Shown here piece after piece: positions 35,498 through 47,310 of a DNA stretch of 64,000 nucleotides. Each line of letters begins with the position of its first letter. Positions within the stretch are counted from its first letter, which is position 1. The DNA comes from Trematomus loennbergii (taxonomy: Eukaryota; Chordata; Actinopteri; Perciformes; Nototheniidae): NCBI GenBank assembly GCA_012861695.1, contig JAAOOA010000486.1, positions 1 to 64,000 on the forward strand, written 5' to 3'. The translations under genes and the position numbers were made by a program. Under the pieces are notes generated by a model, which did not search any database, was not told the DNA's origin, and was given only the letters and a program-made list of their open reading frames with translations.

Positions 35498-36912
35498 GTT
35501 TTTAACGGACATTTGAAAGGAAAATGATTCAGAGGAATATCATGAGATCAAAACGTCTGAAACACATTTCCCTCAACTGACAGTGAACAGTTAAATATGA
35601 CAATTTCTGCTAAAAAGTGACTAATTGTGAAAGACAAAATATCTATTTATTTACTAAATTCACTCTAGTTCCTGTTTATTTCTGATGTGACGACTTTAGC
35701 ATATTAACAAAGTGTGGAACGCAGAGTCACAAACTCAATTGTTTCTGCAATGATTTCTTTATTGTTGAAAATACAGGTCAGTACAAATTCTGTATTTAAC
35801 ATTTCCAGTAACCAGTGGCTGCTAAGGTGAGTCAGTGTGTGAACAGGTAATGTTTACATTACATTTAGCTGACGCTTTTACCAAAGTCACTTACAAAAAG
35901 TGCAATCACCACGAGGAGAATAAACTTGGAAAAGCAACAATCTTTTATTTTGAATTTGTCGAGGTGCAGTCTGACCGAATGCGCTCTCTTCTCATTGGAA
36001 GCAATTGAAAGAAGGAGGCTGCGATCAGAAAAAGCCTTATAATGCTGAACAACTCATTGCTTCTTCTTATAACACGGATTGGTTGAATACTTGGTTCTGA
36101 TTGGTCAATTTGGACTGATCAATGGACTATGTGCAGACATATCATCCGCAGAAAGTAGTCCGGTCAATTTAACTTCAGCTGTTACCAAAGAACGTTTTCC
36201 TCCAACAGAAAAACACTGTGAATAATTTCTGAATATCATTTTTTTTATATGTTATATGCTCATACACTTTGGATTCATAATTATATGTTTAAAAAAATGT
36301 GAACAGACTTAGACAGCTGGAAAAACCGCCATCAGTGCTGGCCGTGATATTAAAGGTCTCCTATCATGCTATTTTTAGGCATATATTTGGGTCTCAGATA
36401 TATAAAAATGTATAAAAAACATGTCTATGATGTGTTTTTGCTCAAATACAAAACAGATCATGCATTTTAGAAATCCCTCATATCCCTCTTTCAGCCCTGT
36501 TAGAGAAGTACAGATTCGGGGTCCTTAACTGCTGGCCCCGCCCCCTGTGGGCACGGCAAGGCACACTGTGAGCTCCAAAGAGAAGAGAGAGATTTCTACT
36601 GGCAGATACTCAGCTAGTGCTGCCGTGATTAAACGCCATATTATGTTCCAAACCACATCAAGGACTATTTCTGAAATAATATGGAGCTCACAAGGTGAGT
36701 TCCTTTTTATTTCCTGCTTCTTTACACATGCTCTCTCCAGTACAGGTTAGCTCGGTTAGCTCTGAGTGTTAGCAATGCTAATGTAAACAAAGACCAAATT
36801 ACGTCCAAAACACGTCTCATTGTGTCTGATAGCAACGTTTCTGATAGGGCCGTGGGTGTAAAGCCCGCCCACATTTTAGTATGTCGTCATGACGCGGCAA
36901 ATCTGACATAAT
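35498..36912. repeat. segmental duplication, copy of 54290-55680
   Basis: Nearly colinear with 54290-55680 ('caaactcaattgtttctgca', 'gcgctctcttctcattggaa', 'aggcacactgtgagctccaa'). Differences are mostly small indels, plus a 24-bp stretch after 'ggagctca' that is present at 55443 and absent here. Its left TTAA MITE terminus is at 36350. No exon was recognised in either copy. Confidence 0.85.
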
Positions 36913-36914
36913 AT

Positions 36915-37325
36915 AGACTACCGTGACGGAGTCAAATATTGAAGACCGTAAAGGTGCATAATATAGACTACCGTGACGGAGTCAACTATTGAAGACCGTA
37001 AAGGTGCATAATATAGACTACCGTGACGGAGTCAACTATTGAAGACCGTAAAGGTGCATAATGTAGACTACCGTGACGGAGTCAACTATTGAAGACCGTA
37101 AAGGTGCATAATGTAGACTACCGTGACGAGTCAAATATTGAAGACCGTAAATGTGCATAATATAGACAACCGTGACAGAGTCAACTATTGAAGTCCGTAC
37201 AGGTGCATAATATAGACTACCATGACGGAGTCAACTATTGAAGACCGTAAAGGTGCATAATATAGACAACCGTGACAGAGTCAAATATTGAAGACCGTAC
37301 AGGTGCATAATGTAGACTACCGTAC
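36915..37325. repeat. 50-bp tandem repeat, about 8 units
   Basis: The unit starts 'agactaccgtgacggagtca' and ends 'gtaaaggtgcataatat'; starts at 36915, 36965, 37015, 37065 and 37115 give an exact 50-bp period until a 1-base loss at about 37129. The unit is derived from one part of the longer satellite at 55849-57360 ('attgaagaccgtacaggtgc'). Confidence 0.95.
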
Positions 37326-37601
37326 ATGTGCGTGACACTACCAGTGGGCGCCAAACTGTAGGGTAGAACAACTCGCCAACTAACACTCAGTCTGCAGGGT
37401 CTGCTATGGAGTGATTAGTGGAAAATCTTCAACCTCGAGTGATTAGTGGAAGACCATAAACCTTGTGAGGTGCCAACGTGTCTTTAAGCAGGGCAGGAGC
37501 TGGACTGCTTTGGGCGACGCTGTACTTCAGAGGCTGAGAAGAGAAGTGTATTAATAATTTAATAAAATGATGAACAGCAACAACACACAACAACAATAAC
37601 A
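37326..37601. repeat. end of segmental duplication, copy of 57170-57480
   Basis: Matches 'gccaaactgtagggtagaac', 'gaccataaaccttgtgagg' and 'gacgctgtacttcagaggct' of the 57.2-57.45 kb region, then stops at the DIRS insertion. In gene A the stalk and TM exons follow at the equivalent place; here they are missing. Confidence 0.8.
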
Positions 37602-40145
37602 ACTGGGGTTACGTATTGTAACCCAGCTTCTATGAGTATAGGCGCAGCCCTCTAAGGCTATCGCTATTGGGTAATCCCACTGCACGTGTGCAGCACTGAC
37701 AGACTTAATCCACGCCCACCTATGACGTGGGCCCCACCTACGGCCTCACTTCCGTATAAATAGGAAGTAGGCCCGACCATCTGCTCCCACGCCAACAGCT
37801 TTTCTTCAGCTATTCACGGAGCCAGTGGGGCCCGAACCTTAGAGGGCTGCGCCTATACTCATAGAAGCTGGGTTACAGTACGTAACCCCAGTTCTATTTC
37901 GTATAAGGCTTCGCCCTCTAAGGCTATCGCTATTGGGTTAAGGGCGAAGCAGGATGTAGTCCACGACCCACTTCCGTCCGTTACCAGGAGCACAAAAAAC
38001 ACACCTACTCAATTTAATAACCCATGTCCATTGCGCCATGCGTAATGGAGCATCACAGTCCCTGGAAATGTAGCATTTAAAATGAATATTCTCCTGAGGG
38101 AATGAAGGTGAATACCTGTCGTTATAAAAAGTAGAGACCAAAGTCCCACTTGTTACAACGAAAAAATAGAGGAAACAGGGCAGCTCTCTGAGTGCCTACA
38201 GGCAGGAGAGAGGGCACACAGTTGTGTCCCCGACATTACTCACTCTGACAGGACATTCAGTACTGAGTGTGTCAGAGAGGAATGGGAGACATCCCTCAAA
38301 TAAAAACGAATAAAAGAACAGGGGGAAGACCAAGATGCAACAATGCAAATGTCTTCCACTGTCAGTCCTCCGTGCAACGCCGCAGAGGTTGATACAATTC
38401 CTCTGGTGCCATGCGCTTGATTTTATCCGGGGATCCGCCCCAGAGGAGACATACGCCTGTGACACAGCCTCACACAGCCAGTGTGACAGGCGTTGTGCAG
38501 ACAGAGGCTGCCCCTTGAGCGCTCTGTAATGCACAAACAGACGCTGGAAACTGCGCAACACAGCCGCGCATGCCGTATAGCATGACAGCGTGCGCACGGG
38601 ACGGAGGAGATGAGATGTGGCTTCCTCCTCTGATGTGTGAGGAGGAGGAAAAAAACCCTCCAAAGTTATCACTCTTGATCTAAAAAAGAGACCTGTGATA
38701 CCTTTTTGGCATAAAAACCAGGCTAGGGCGCAAAACAGCTAAGCTGCCATCTCCTTGGATCTGGAGACATGACGGAGCCACAGAGAGGCAGACAAATCAC
38801 TCACCCTTTTAGCTTATGTCAGAGCCAAGAGCAGAGCTACTTTGGCTGACAAGAACTTTTAGGGGGACCTGATCTAAAGGTTCAAATGGAGCTTTTCTCA
38901 GTGCGCGTAACACTAAAGCCAAATCCCATTGAGGCGCCAAAGCGTGTGACACAGGTCTGAGTCTCTGTACTCCCCGTAGAAAACGTTTTGTCAGAGGGTG
39001 ACTAACACCGTGCTGACACCAAACCTATGTGGCAAGATGAAATGGCAGCAGCATATGTTTTGACCGTGCTATAAGCCAGTTCCTGTCCAGCAACAGCTGG
39101 AGGAACGACAGCACGTGAGGCAGGGTGACCGTAACGGGGTCCAGGCTTTTCCCTACATGTCAAACGGAACGCTGTCCATTTGGCTGTGTAGGATGCTCTG
39201 GTGTGTGAAGCAGCTGCGCTGATCGTACACCTCCCTGGCGATTTATGTAGGCCGCCGCTGCTTTGTTGTCTGTTCGAATCAACACATGTTGATTGTACTG
39301 CAACGGGCGAAAAAATGCTGGATTACTCTCCATACGGAGAGTAATTCCAGCACGTTTATATGGAGAGACATGTGAACCGGCCACTGTCCCCCCCCTGCCT
39401 GCGACATGCACGTTCCTCAGCCTGCGAGAGATGCGTCTGTGAACACTGCGGTGTGTGACGTCACTCTGCTCAGGGCACCCCCACTGACAAGACGTGGAGA
39501 TTTTTCCAATAGGTTAAAACCAAACCCACGGAAGGAGGAATGTACACCATGCGTCTCCTCTGACGCACAGGGTCGATGCGCAGGCGAATAAACCACCTCT
39601 GGAGTCTCCTCAAGTGAAGGAGACCCAGGGCGATCACCACGTGACCAGCTGACATCATGTCTAAAAGCTGTATCACGGAGAGGGCTGTCACCGCCCCGCG
39701 GGGTGTGACGCGCCGGAGGAGAGCTGTCACTTTCTCCCCTCTCCGCTGTGAGAGTCGCACTCTCATGCGGGCTGAGTTCAATTCCACTCCCAGTTAAATG
39801 ATAACCTGGGAGGGAAGAGGACAGCTCTTCTTCCATTTGATAATGAAACCCAGGCTTGACAGATGCTCCAGCACCTGTTTGATCGTCAGCATGGAAAAGG
39901 CCATTCCCTTGTTGAACACTGACAGATCGAGGATGGGTCTCATTCCCCCCGCCCCGTCTCCTTCGGGACCAGAAAATAGCGGGAGTAAAAACCCCTGATT
40001 TTCTTCCCCTTGAGGAACCCTGGAAAAAGGCTTCCTTTAACAGAGTTCCTGCCGCTCTGCACGGAGCGCGAGACACTGTTCCTGGGATGACAGGGTTTCC
40101 TGTATCCCGTAGAACTGCGGGGGGGAGAGGCGAACTGCAGAGACT
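37602..40145 (-). mobile_element. DIRS1-like retroelement, internally deleted
   Basis: The left end carries a long inverted repeat: 'tggggttacgtattgtaacc' with the following 35 bases at 37602 and its complement ending 37900. 'ctctaaggctatcgctattggg' recurs at 37649 and 37916. Split and inverted repeats are the hallmark of DIRS elements. The minus strand carries RT and RNase H remnants (39160-40130). Bases 37900-39150 are the decayed distal part, where tyrosine recombinase would be expected; I could not recognise it. Confidence 0.75.
39160..40130 (-). pseudogene. DIRS reverse transcriptase-RNase H remnant
   Basis: From the N-terminal side: GMRPILDLSVFNK and MLTIKQVLEHL (start of RT fingers). 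Then it passes directly to LGFI and a lysine-rich stretch, LGVELNSARMRVRLS, LGLLHLRRLQRW and, after frame changes, TDASLAG and IRTDNKAAAAYINRQGG of RNase H. In DIRS proteins the palm with the YxDD catalytic pair lies between 'TIKQVL' and 'LGF'; it is deleted here. An in-frame stop follows 'SQVII'. The product cannot be an active polymerase. Confidence 0.75.
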
Positions 40146-40604
40146 ACCCATGGTATTCTCCCCATGGATGTATAATAAGAACTGGATACAGCGTGGGAGG
40201 CGGGGCCTCATTCATTCCTATGAGAGTTGCTCATTCGCGCATGATGATAAAATGGCCCAACTTTTGAGAGAGCGAAACATCACAGATTATCCGTCATGCC
40301 TGAGAAGTACCCGTATGTGCGCTCATAGCGCATGCGCAACTTTAACCATAACCCCCAAAATGCTCGTTCACATCAAGCACGTCAATTTGCGTACACGTAA
40401 CAGCACCGCACGTTCATGACAGCATGGTAATGGATTGTTATTATGATAGATTTGATATTAACGAGGCGGCAGTTAGCAGCTAGCGGTTAGCTAGTAATTA
40501 TGCTAATTTACACATCAATCGTTATGTACTTTTATATTACGCTGTAACAGGATCTAGTGATATCCAAGCAACAGAGCTTCATTTAGCATGAAAGAATTAT
40601 TGCA

Positions 40605-40644
<40 letters not shown>

Positions 40645-41250
40645 TGCAATAAGCTTCTTAGTGCAATAAGAAGCTACAGGGACGTTAATCTACGTCGGTA
40701 ATATTAACTTTATTTAATACAACATTTACGGTACAAGATTTAATCATACAGCCCATGTAGTATAATATTTTACAAATGATGAATTACAGCAAACATGTGC
40801 AATATATCCATTATTACAGCTCGTGGGCTGGCAGTAAGGCGATATGGGTCCGTTCTTATTGGGCATCCATGGGTAAAGATAAACGCATGTAGTGCTGAAC
40901 ACGTAACATAATGCAGAGGGAAATAACTCTCAGAATAACGTTATTAGCACATTTTACAACTTGAGGAACGAATGTTTCTAATAAGGGCTATACAAGTGTT
41001 CATACTGGGTAGTTTATTAGTTTAAAAAAATTATCCAACGATTTACAGACCACTCTTTCCCATGTAAGTCAATGGGAAAAAGTGTTTCCGGGCCTGGCAA
41101 CCAAAAGGAAGTGTAGTATCGCCGTTTGGCCAGCACGAATATTTTCATCTGAGTCCGGCGCACTTCCTGGGGCTTGGAGGATACACGAGAGCAGACTACG
41201 TGGAAGTGTTTTCACTACTCGCGTATAAAAGCCCCGCCCCCACCTTCACA
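40146..41250. other. unassigned repeat-like DNA with an AT hairpin
   Basis: 'ctccccatggatgtataata' at the left and 'taagtcaatgggaaaaagtg' at the right (41065) are phrases of dispersed fish repeats. An (AT)n of about 34 bp at 40607-40640 is enclosed by 'attgcactgta' / 'tacagtgcaat'. No gene was recognised. Confidence 0.4.
40596..40650. repeat. perfect palindrome with (AT)n loop
   Basis: attgcactgtat at 40596 and its complement atacagtgcaat at 40639-40650 flank an alternating AT tract. Able to form a long hairpin or cruciform. Confidence 0.85.
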
Positions 41251-41673
41251 GCTGGTCGATTTCAAGAGAGGAAAACGGAGAACTGGAAGAATGAGTGGGA
41301 AAGCGTCACATAAATGTCTAAGTGCTCACAGCTCCGTGGGAATTATTATGTGCAATTCATTTCCTAAGGTTATACTAACAATTTAAGTCATGTTTAATGA
41401 TCTTGAACGTCCTAAAACATAGCTATTAAGAAAGCTATTTCATAAATGGCTAGATCTTGATAAATAACAATTATTTGTTTTGTTTTGTGTTAAAATATTG
41501 AGTAGTTAAATTATTTAAAATGCACAGTCCTGAATGTGGGTTTGTGGTGAATGTGGGGATCTACAGGACACACATGTTCAGAGTAAAGGCTTTCACATTA
41601 TTATAATTATAATTTTATTGAATTGTACATTTTACACCAAAACGGAACACAAAAGCAGGACCAACCATCATAC
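41251..41673. other. AT-rich flank of the gypsy-like element
   Basis: No gene or repeat recognised; ends with the target site atac at 41670-41673. Confidence 0.4.
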
Positions 41674-41858
41674 TGTAACGTCCGAGGTGTTAAGGCTTCA
41701 AGAATACTTCTGTGTAACAAAGAACTCAGGAACTTAGTACTTTTTGGAGCGTCACAGATGCCTCCGTTTATTAACGTTGAGTCACACACATGTCACACAC
41801 CACTCTAGCCCCGACTGCGCATGCTCACAACACATGACCTCTCAACCCAATGCTTACA
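41674..41858 (-). mobile_element. 3' LTR of the gypsy-like element
   Basis: 185 bp, nearly identical to 44878-45060, with TG...CA ends on either strand. On the minus strand it is preceded by the purine tract aaggggggacgca, the expected polypurine tract. Confidence 0.9.
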
Positions 41859-42099
41859 TGCGTCCCCCCTTACTGAAAGAAATGTCCCCATTTCCACACA
41901 CATGGTGAAAACACAACAATGACAAACAAAACACATCCACAGCCCAAATAAAACATCAAACTAGGTATGACATAACTTATTCCCCTGTCCTGCACACTCG
42001 AACATGAAAAAACAATTATGCAGGATAAATACACAGGAGAAAATAATCACACAAGCACGTAACCACCAGTCATTCAGCCATAACAAAGTCCAAAAATCG

Positions 42100-42269
42100 G
42101 ACAGGAGGCCGCGCTAACCTCCCAGCCCGGGACACCGTCGGTGCGGCTTTAACTCCTTCTCTGTCGGGTTGAGCAGCCTTGCCACAGTGCATCCATTCTT
42201 CACCGGTGCAACTGTACGTGCAATCACAAGTCCCACGTTATCACGCACCTCAGGCTCCAGGTAGCCTAA
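42100..42269 (-). pseudogene. post-protease pol fragment of the gypsy-like element
   Basis: Minus strand: GYLEPEVRDNVGLVIARTVA, then PVKNGCTVARLLNPTEKEL. The 'LV.ART' and 'V.VLNPT' pattern is typical of gypsy polyproteins just before RT. It continues the protease frame across the MITE at 42270-42960. RT itself is not found beyond it. Confidence 0.6.
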
Positions 42270-42548
42270 CCCCTAGATTCCACCGGGTCCGTCTGCGGCG
42301 CGTTACGGACGCGTTACGGACGCGTTACGGACGCGTTACGGCTGCGCCGCGGTGCTCACGGCGATCGCGGCCACTCTAGTCAATGGGTGCTATTCCACCA
42401 CACGCGGCGCGTTACGGCTCAGACGCGTCCCAGAAGCGGCTCGGCGCAGGGCTCCTCTAAAATTAGGATCGAATCCTATTTTTGTCGCGGCGCAGCCGTA
42501 ACGTAAGGTCGGGCAGGCAGGAAGTGGAACTTTCAGAGCATATATAGC

Positions 42549-42579
<31 letters not shown>

Positions 42580-42960
42580 AACTAATTTTGCAGACCCTAT
42601 CCCTCCGTAGTCTTTCAAGTAGGAGGAGAAATGCCAGCGTTCTCCTCCGGTTTACAGGCACTGTGTAAATTATATATATATAGAATAATTATGATGATGA
42701 ATGCATTTTTTTACCACTAAAATACAGCAACACATCTTTGATTCATGTCGTTTATAACTGGAATATTACAGTTATTATTAACTTTGTCTGTACAAAGTAG
42801 CCTGTCCAGGAAATATGCCCAAATCAACAAAAACTGCGACCCGGCAGGCAAGACGCTCCGCTTCTGAAATGCTTCTGAAACGGGCCTGGTAGGGTATGAC
42901 CCGGAGGAGGCCGGACCAAAACCGCAACGCGGCGCAGACGGACCCGGTGGAATCTAGGGG
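42270..42960. mobile_element. Harbinger-like MITE inside the gypsy-like element
   Basis: TIRs begin 'cccctagattccaccgggtc' and are mirrored exactly at the right end; TAA target duplication at 42267-42269 and 42961-42963. The left part holds three 'cggacgcgtta' repeats. The GC-rich ends and AT-rich middle differ from the host element. Confidence 0.85.
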
Positions 42961-43572
42961 TAAGAAAGAGTCAATGGGCAGACCAGCAGTACGGGGAATA
43001 TTCACATTAACTGGGACAATCATTTCACTGAAAGGGGGAATAATAGCATCAACAGACATAGAGATGTAACAACATTCTGGTATGAAATCTGTGGCATGCA
43101 TGAGAGGAATATCAACATCCCCCAGGTGAAGCAGACCACGACCAACATCCATAACAGCTCGAGCCTGCAACATGAAATCAAACCCCAGCAGAATAGCTTG
43201 TGTTGCCCCTCGCACTACATGCACAGCCTGCTCCCAATGTTTGCCCCCCAACTGTATGGGAAGAGTCACAGTACCCAGAGTGTCCAACAATTGACCATTT
43301 ACTGTGCGTGAAAAAGTGTACTGGGTATTTAGCACACGTTTACGTAAGGCAGACGTGGACATTCTGAAGTCCTCAGAAATAAGTGAAACATTGGACCCAG
43401 AGTCAATCAAAACAGTAACATCAACACCCTCAACAAGTCCTCTAACATAGGCTGTGGGCTTAGACTCACCCACAGAACAAAAGTCCAATGCACGAGCAGG
43501 CGCTTTCCCAGCAGAATAGTCCATTTGACCCTGTAGTGGTGAAACCGGCATCTGGGTCTCGACGCCAGTCAC
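42961..43572 (-). pseudogene. retropepsin (aspartic protease) of the gypsy-like element
   Basis: The minus frame starting at 43572 contains YVRGLVEGVDVTVLIDSGSN, giving the catalytic DSG triad, and later AILLGFDFM, the counterpart of the 'ILG.DF' flap-distal motif. The family normally cleaves Gag and Pol polyproteins. The C-terminal side is cut by the MITE at 42960, so the last codons of the longer frame are MITE sequence. Gag lies upstream in another frame. Confidence 0.8.
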
Positions 43573-44753
43573 TGGAAGTTTCCCTGCAGCCGTCCGTGTG
43601 AGGATGGAGATGGTGACCGCCGAGAGGGAGACAAAAACCTCACTCCACGCCCTGGCTGACGTTCCCCAGGGCTGTGTGGTCCTTGCGGGACATCGCTGCC
43701 CGGTCGTCGCGGTGAGAAGTCCGCAGAGGTGTCTCGGGTTCCCCGCTCACGTGGAGACCATTCCCTGGCACCAAAACCATCCTGCGGTCTGCGCTGAGGA
43801 GAACGGCCCCTGCTGCGGTCGTCCCTGTGGGAATCACCGTGGTAGATCTGCAACCAAACCCGCCACAGTCACAGTGGCAGGCACGCCGGTGCACCCTCTG
43901 CTCCACTTGGTCCTGCTGACGATCCCAGGTCAAGGCGGAGCTCCCTCTGCCATTCTCAGCTCCATGGTTATGCGCTCTCAAGCCTTTTACCTCAGTCTGT
44001 AAATTGTCCACCTTCAAGGTGAGGCGTTCAACCACATTTATGAGCTTATCCGTGGTATTAGCCTTACAGTCGAAAACACCAGCCGACGGTGAATTTAGGG
44101 CTGCAACAACAGCAGGATGCGGAGGACAGTAGGGCAAACCAGGCGTGTTCGACCTCATTGCCTGCCTGGCCCGCTCACAACGCCCAGCAATTATCAACGC
44201 CTCCTCCATATCAGTCGCCCCCTGTTCATGGCATTTTGCTTGAAGTGCAGGATCAAGGCCAGCCAAAAAACGTCTGAATTTCTCACCATTTACTGCAGCG
44301 CGGTCATAATCGGGAAACGCCTCAGCCACGAGTCTGGAAATGTCCGCGCATACACCTCCAAACACTCGTTCGCCGTGCAGATACACACGTCTGGAAATAA
44401 AGCAGGAACTGTCTCTGGCCAAAAGCCTCCGCCAGCTTCTCCTTCACACGTTCGTAATCACCCTGCACATCTGCCGGTAAACTGTCCCACAGTAGGAAAG
44501 CTGCACCGTCCAGTCTGGTAGGTAGAATGTTCAGCAAGGTAGCTGCGTAGCTCGTGCCCCTCGCACCCCTCGTCTGAGCACGAACAGCGGCTTCAAACTG
44601 TCTTATCCACGTAGCGAACTGCCTCTGGCCGTCGCCCCTAAACATCGGCGGCAGCTCCACTCTAATATCACTACTCACAGAACCAGTCCAAGCAGCAGTA
44701 CATCCGTTATAATCGTCTTCCATATCGCCGTCTCCCTTCATTCCTCCGAACAT
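43573..44753 (-). pseudogene. gag-like region of the gypsy-like element (frameshifted)
   Basis: The first frame (ATG 44753) gives MFRGDGQRQFATWIRQFEA, then LLNILPTRLDGAAFLLWDSL and YERVKEKLAEAFGQ: the retrotransposon Gag helical domain (W..L..A...G.A...W). It shifts frame near 44400 and continues as FRRFLAGLDPALQAKCHEQG and EEALIIAGRCERA, then an arginine/serine-rich end (43569-43853). No intact CCHC knuckle was seen. At least two frame breaks separate the parts. Confidence 0.75.
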
Positions 44754-44877
44754 GACGCTTCGACGCTAGCACCGTTAGCACAGCTAGCCAGCAGAGCCGA
44801 CCAGAAAGTCCAGTAATTGTCCACAGAAAAGAAAAATCCAAGAGCAGATAAAACACACATCCCACCGCTGCCACCAA

Positions 44878-45060
44878 TGTAACGTCCGAGGTGTTAAGGC
44901 TTCAAGAATACTTCTGTGTAACAAGAACTCAGGAACTTAGTACTTTTGGAGCGTCACAGATGCCTCCGTTTATTAACGTCGAGTCACACACATGTCACAC
45001 ACCACTCTAGCCCCGACTGCGCATGCTCACAACACATGACCTCTCAACCCAATGCTTACA
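44878..45060 (-). mobile_element. 5' LTR of the gypsy-like element
   Basis: 183 bp. Differences from the other LTR are two one-base contractions (aaag/aag, tttt/ttt) and one T/C change, so the element is young. Confidence 0.9.
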
Positions 45061-45064
45061 ATAC

Positions 45065-45402
45065 ATTGAATTCCTTGACTAACAAGAGAAAGATTCATCA
45101 TTTAAATACATAGTTAACAACAAATGGGCCGGTTCTAAAGGTTATTCAGTTAAGCCCGATGAGAGGGGATACAGCTGTGCACATGTCATCATTAACAGAC
45201 GTCGTTTAAGAGTGACGTTTGAGTGAACGAGGACATCCCAATTAATACCTGAGGACTCCTCTGTCCTCGCGTCACCTCCTCGTGTCTCTCGCTCGCATCT
45301 TACGGAGGCGGAGCTAAGACGCAAGGAAGGGACGCGAGTGAGGGAAAGGAGGAGTCGAGGAGGGGTATTGAGATGAGGCTACAGAAATGATCAGAAGTCA
45401 TT
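45065..45402. other. repeat fragment shared with 33200-33375
   Basis: Shared GC-rich phrases 'ctcgctcgcatct' and 'gaggagtcgaggaggggta'. No gene. Confidence 0.45.
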
Positions 45403-45812
45403 AGGCTTGTTTGAGACAAGCGAGACCTGCGCAGACCTGCGCAATTGCGATCGCCGTCTTGCTAGTGCGTTGCATGACGGTTAGTCATTTTGTCCGACTT
45501 GCTCTGGAGGCTCGCCTACATGAGACGTTGAAATCTCGCGGGACAAAGACGCCCGCAGACTTGAGAGCGAGGCGGCGCAGTTTCTCTCCACGGGCTGCGG
45601 AAGCTAAATGCTTGATGGGAAACGACTTGCTGGTATCTCGAGCTGAGCGCTCATTGGTGGGTTTTACCCCGTGCTGGAGATGAGACTCTCCATTGGCTCG
45701 GCAAAAGTGTGTTGTTGTTTTGTGTCAGTTTTACGTCGCCACTTCCATTCACATTTTTCATCCTTGTTCCACAATGTTTATCATCATTAATTAATATCTA
45801 TATATTTGTATA

Positions 45813-47310
45813 TCAAATCAAATCAAATCAGGTTTTATTTATAAAGCACATTTAAAAGCGATTTTTGGTCGAGCCAAAGTGCTGTACATGTAATAAAAAA
45901 CACATTACTACAAATCACAATAAACGACAATAAATTACAACAGATATAACTTAAAAAACTAAATAGAATAAACACACGGAAAAGTCAGGAGTCATGCTCC
46001 GCTCTAACTAGAAAAGCCAGAGAGAAGAAGTGTGTTTTTAAAGTGGATTTAAAAACCCCTAGGGTCTGGGCCGACCTCACATGGAGGGCAGAGTGTTCCA
46101 GAGCCTAGGGCCAGCTGCTGCGAAGGCTCGGTGCCCTCGGGTTTTGAGCCTGGTCTTGGGCACTACCAGTAGCAGCTGGTCAGCAGACCTTAAAGCTCTG
46201 GCTGGGGTGTAGCGCTGGAGGAGTTCAGTTATGCCGCGTTTCCACTACACGGCCTCGCTCGGCCCCGCTCGGTATGGCTGGGCCTCGTTAGGACTGGCTC
46301 ACTTTATGGCGCATTTCCATTACAGTTTAGGAACTGGGGCAGTATCTATAGTAACGCAGTGTAGGAGGAGCCGTGACGTGATCTTCAGAGGACCCCAGAA
46401 AAACAACACAGCCGTTAGCTGTTAGCACACAGAGCTCACAGCTCCTTATATATGTTCAGAAACTCGACAAAAGTTAAACAAGTACAAACCACAGACTGCC
46501 TGTGTCATGGTGAATACAGTCGCTGCTTTATTTATGTCTGTATAGGCCGTTGTTGTGAGTGTGGACGGTCGGGGCATATACTGCGTTAGCTTAGCCAATC
46601 TCCATTCAGAAAACACGCATTTTAAAAGGTGTTTCGCCTGCCGTCTGTCTGCAGACTTGACAAAGCATTAATTCATGGTTTTTACTAACCGGTATCAGTA
46701 TGTTGTTACTTCTGCATCATTTTGAAACGTGTATTACAATTAAATCACGGTCAAATGTCCATCTTGTTGTAGTTGTAGCCCCCTTGCCAGCGACGCTCAC
46801 TCTAGTTTAGCATACTCAGCCCGACTCAGCCTCGTTGTCTCTGGCCCTGGCCCCACGATTTTATGAGGCCAGAAAAACTGTGAATTAGGACCCGCCGGCC
46901 GGTACTAGGCCAAGTGGAAACGCAACCAAAACGGGCCGCTGACGTCACAGCCCTCTTAAACCGGCTGCGGGCTGTAGTGGAAACGCGCCATTATATAGGC
47001 CGGAGCCAGCCCATTTAGGGCTTTAAAAACAAATAAAAGGACTTTAAAATCAATTCTGAACCGAACTGGAAGCCAGTGTAGTGAGGCCAGAATAGGGGTG
47101 ATGTGGTCGCGCTTTTTGTGACCAGTCAGCAAACGTGCAGCCGCGTTTTGGACTAGCTGTAAGCGTTTTGATTGAGGCCTGGTCCATACCCACATACAGA
47201 GCGTTACAATAGTCCAGTCTCGAGGTTACAAAGGCGTTAATAACCCTTTCTAAGTCTTTAAAAGATAAATACGACTTGGTTTTGGCCAATAGTCTTATTT
47301 AAAAAAAGCA
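45813..47310 (-). mobile_element. L2/CR1-like LINE 3' fragment, interrupted by a MITE
   Basis: Minus strand. The RT C-terminal end reads VTSRLDYCNALYVGMDQAS and, in another frame, LQLVQNAAARLLTGHKK and ITPILASLHWLPVRFRIDFK, a signature of L2-type (Maui) and related LINE proteins. The 3' UTR continues to a (TTTGA)n tail at 45813-45835. The frame is broken near 47190. A Harbinger-like MITE splits it at 46232-46990. Confidence 0.8.
46232..46990. mobile_element. Harbinger-like MITE with TTA target duplication
   Basis: tgccgcgtttccactac on the left and gtagtggaaacgcgcca on the right are TIRs with one mismatch; TTA flanks both sides (46229-46231 and 46991-46993). The inverted related copy is at 27380-27870. 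Confidence 0.8.

Larger units (their letters stand above)
41674..45060 (-). mobile_element. gag-protease LTR element (Ty3/gypsy-like), non-autonomous
   Basis: Two 183-185-bp LTRs, target duplication atac (41670-41673 and 45061-45064), primer-site region ttggtggcagcggtggg just inside the 5' LTR, and a polypurine tract at the other end. The interior (3.0 kb) carries gag-like and aspartic protease frames, then a short piece of the post-protease region, and no reverse transcriptase, RNase H or integrase. A MITE interrupts the protease-distal frame. Confidence 0.85.

Noticed and set aside
35004..35516. 170-codon frame with an 11-residue repeat (also 53501-53827, 53831-54307 and 11641-12048 on the minus strand)
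   Set aside because: Produced by 33/27-bp minisatellite units whose length is a multiple of three; no start, splice or domain support.
36915..37325. CRISPR-like regular repeats
   Set aside because: Units are contiguous with no unique spacers, and the genome is eukaryotic; this is a tandem repeat.
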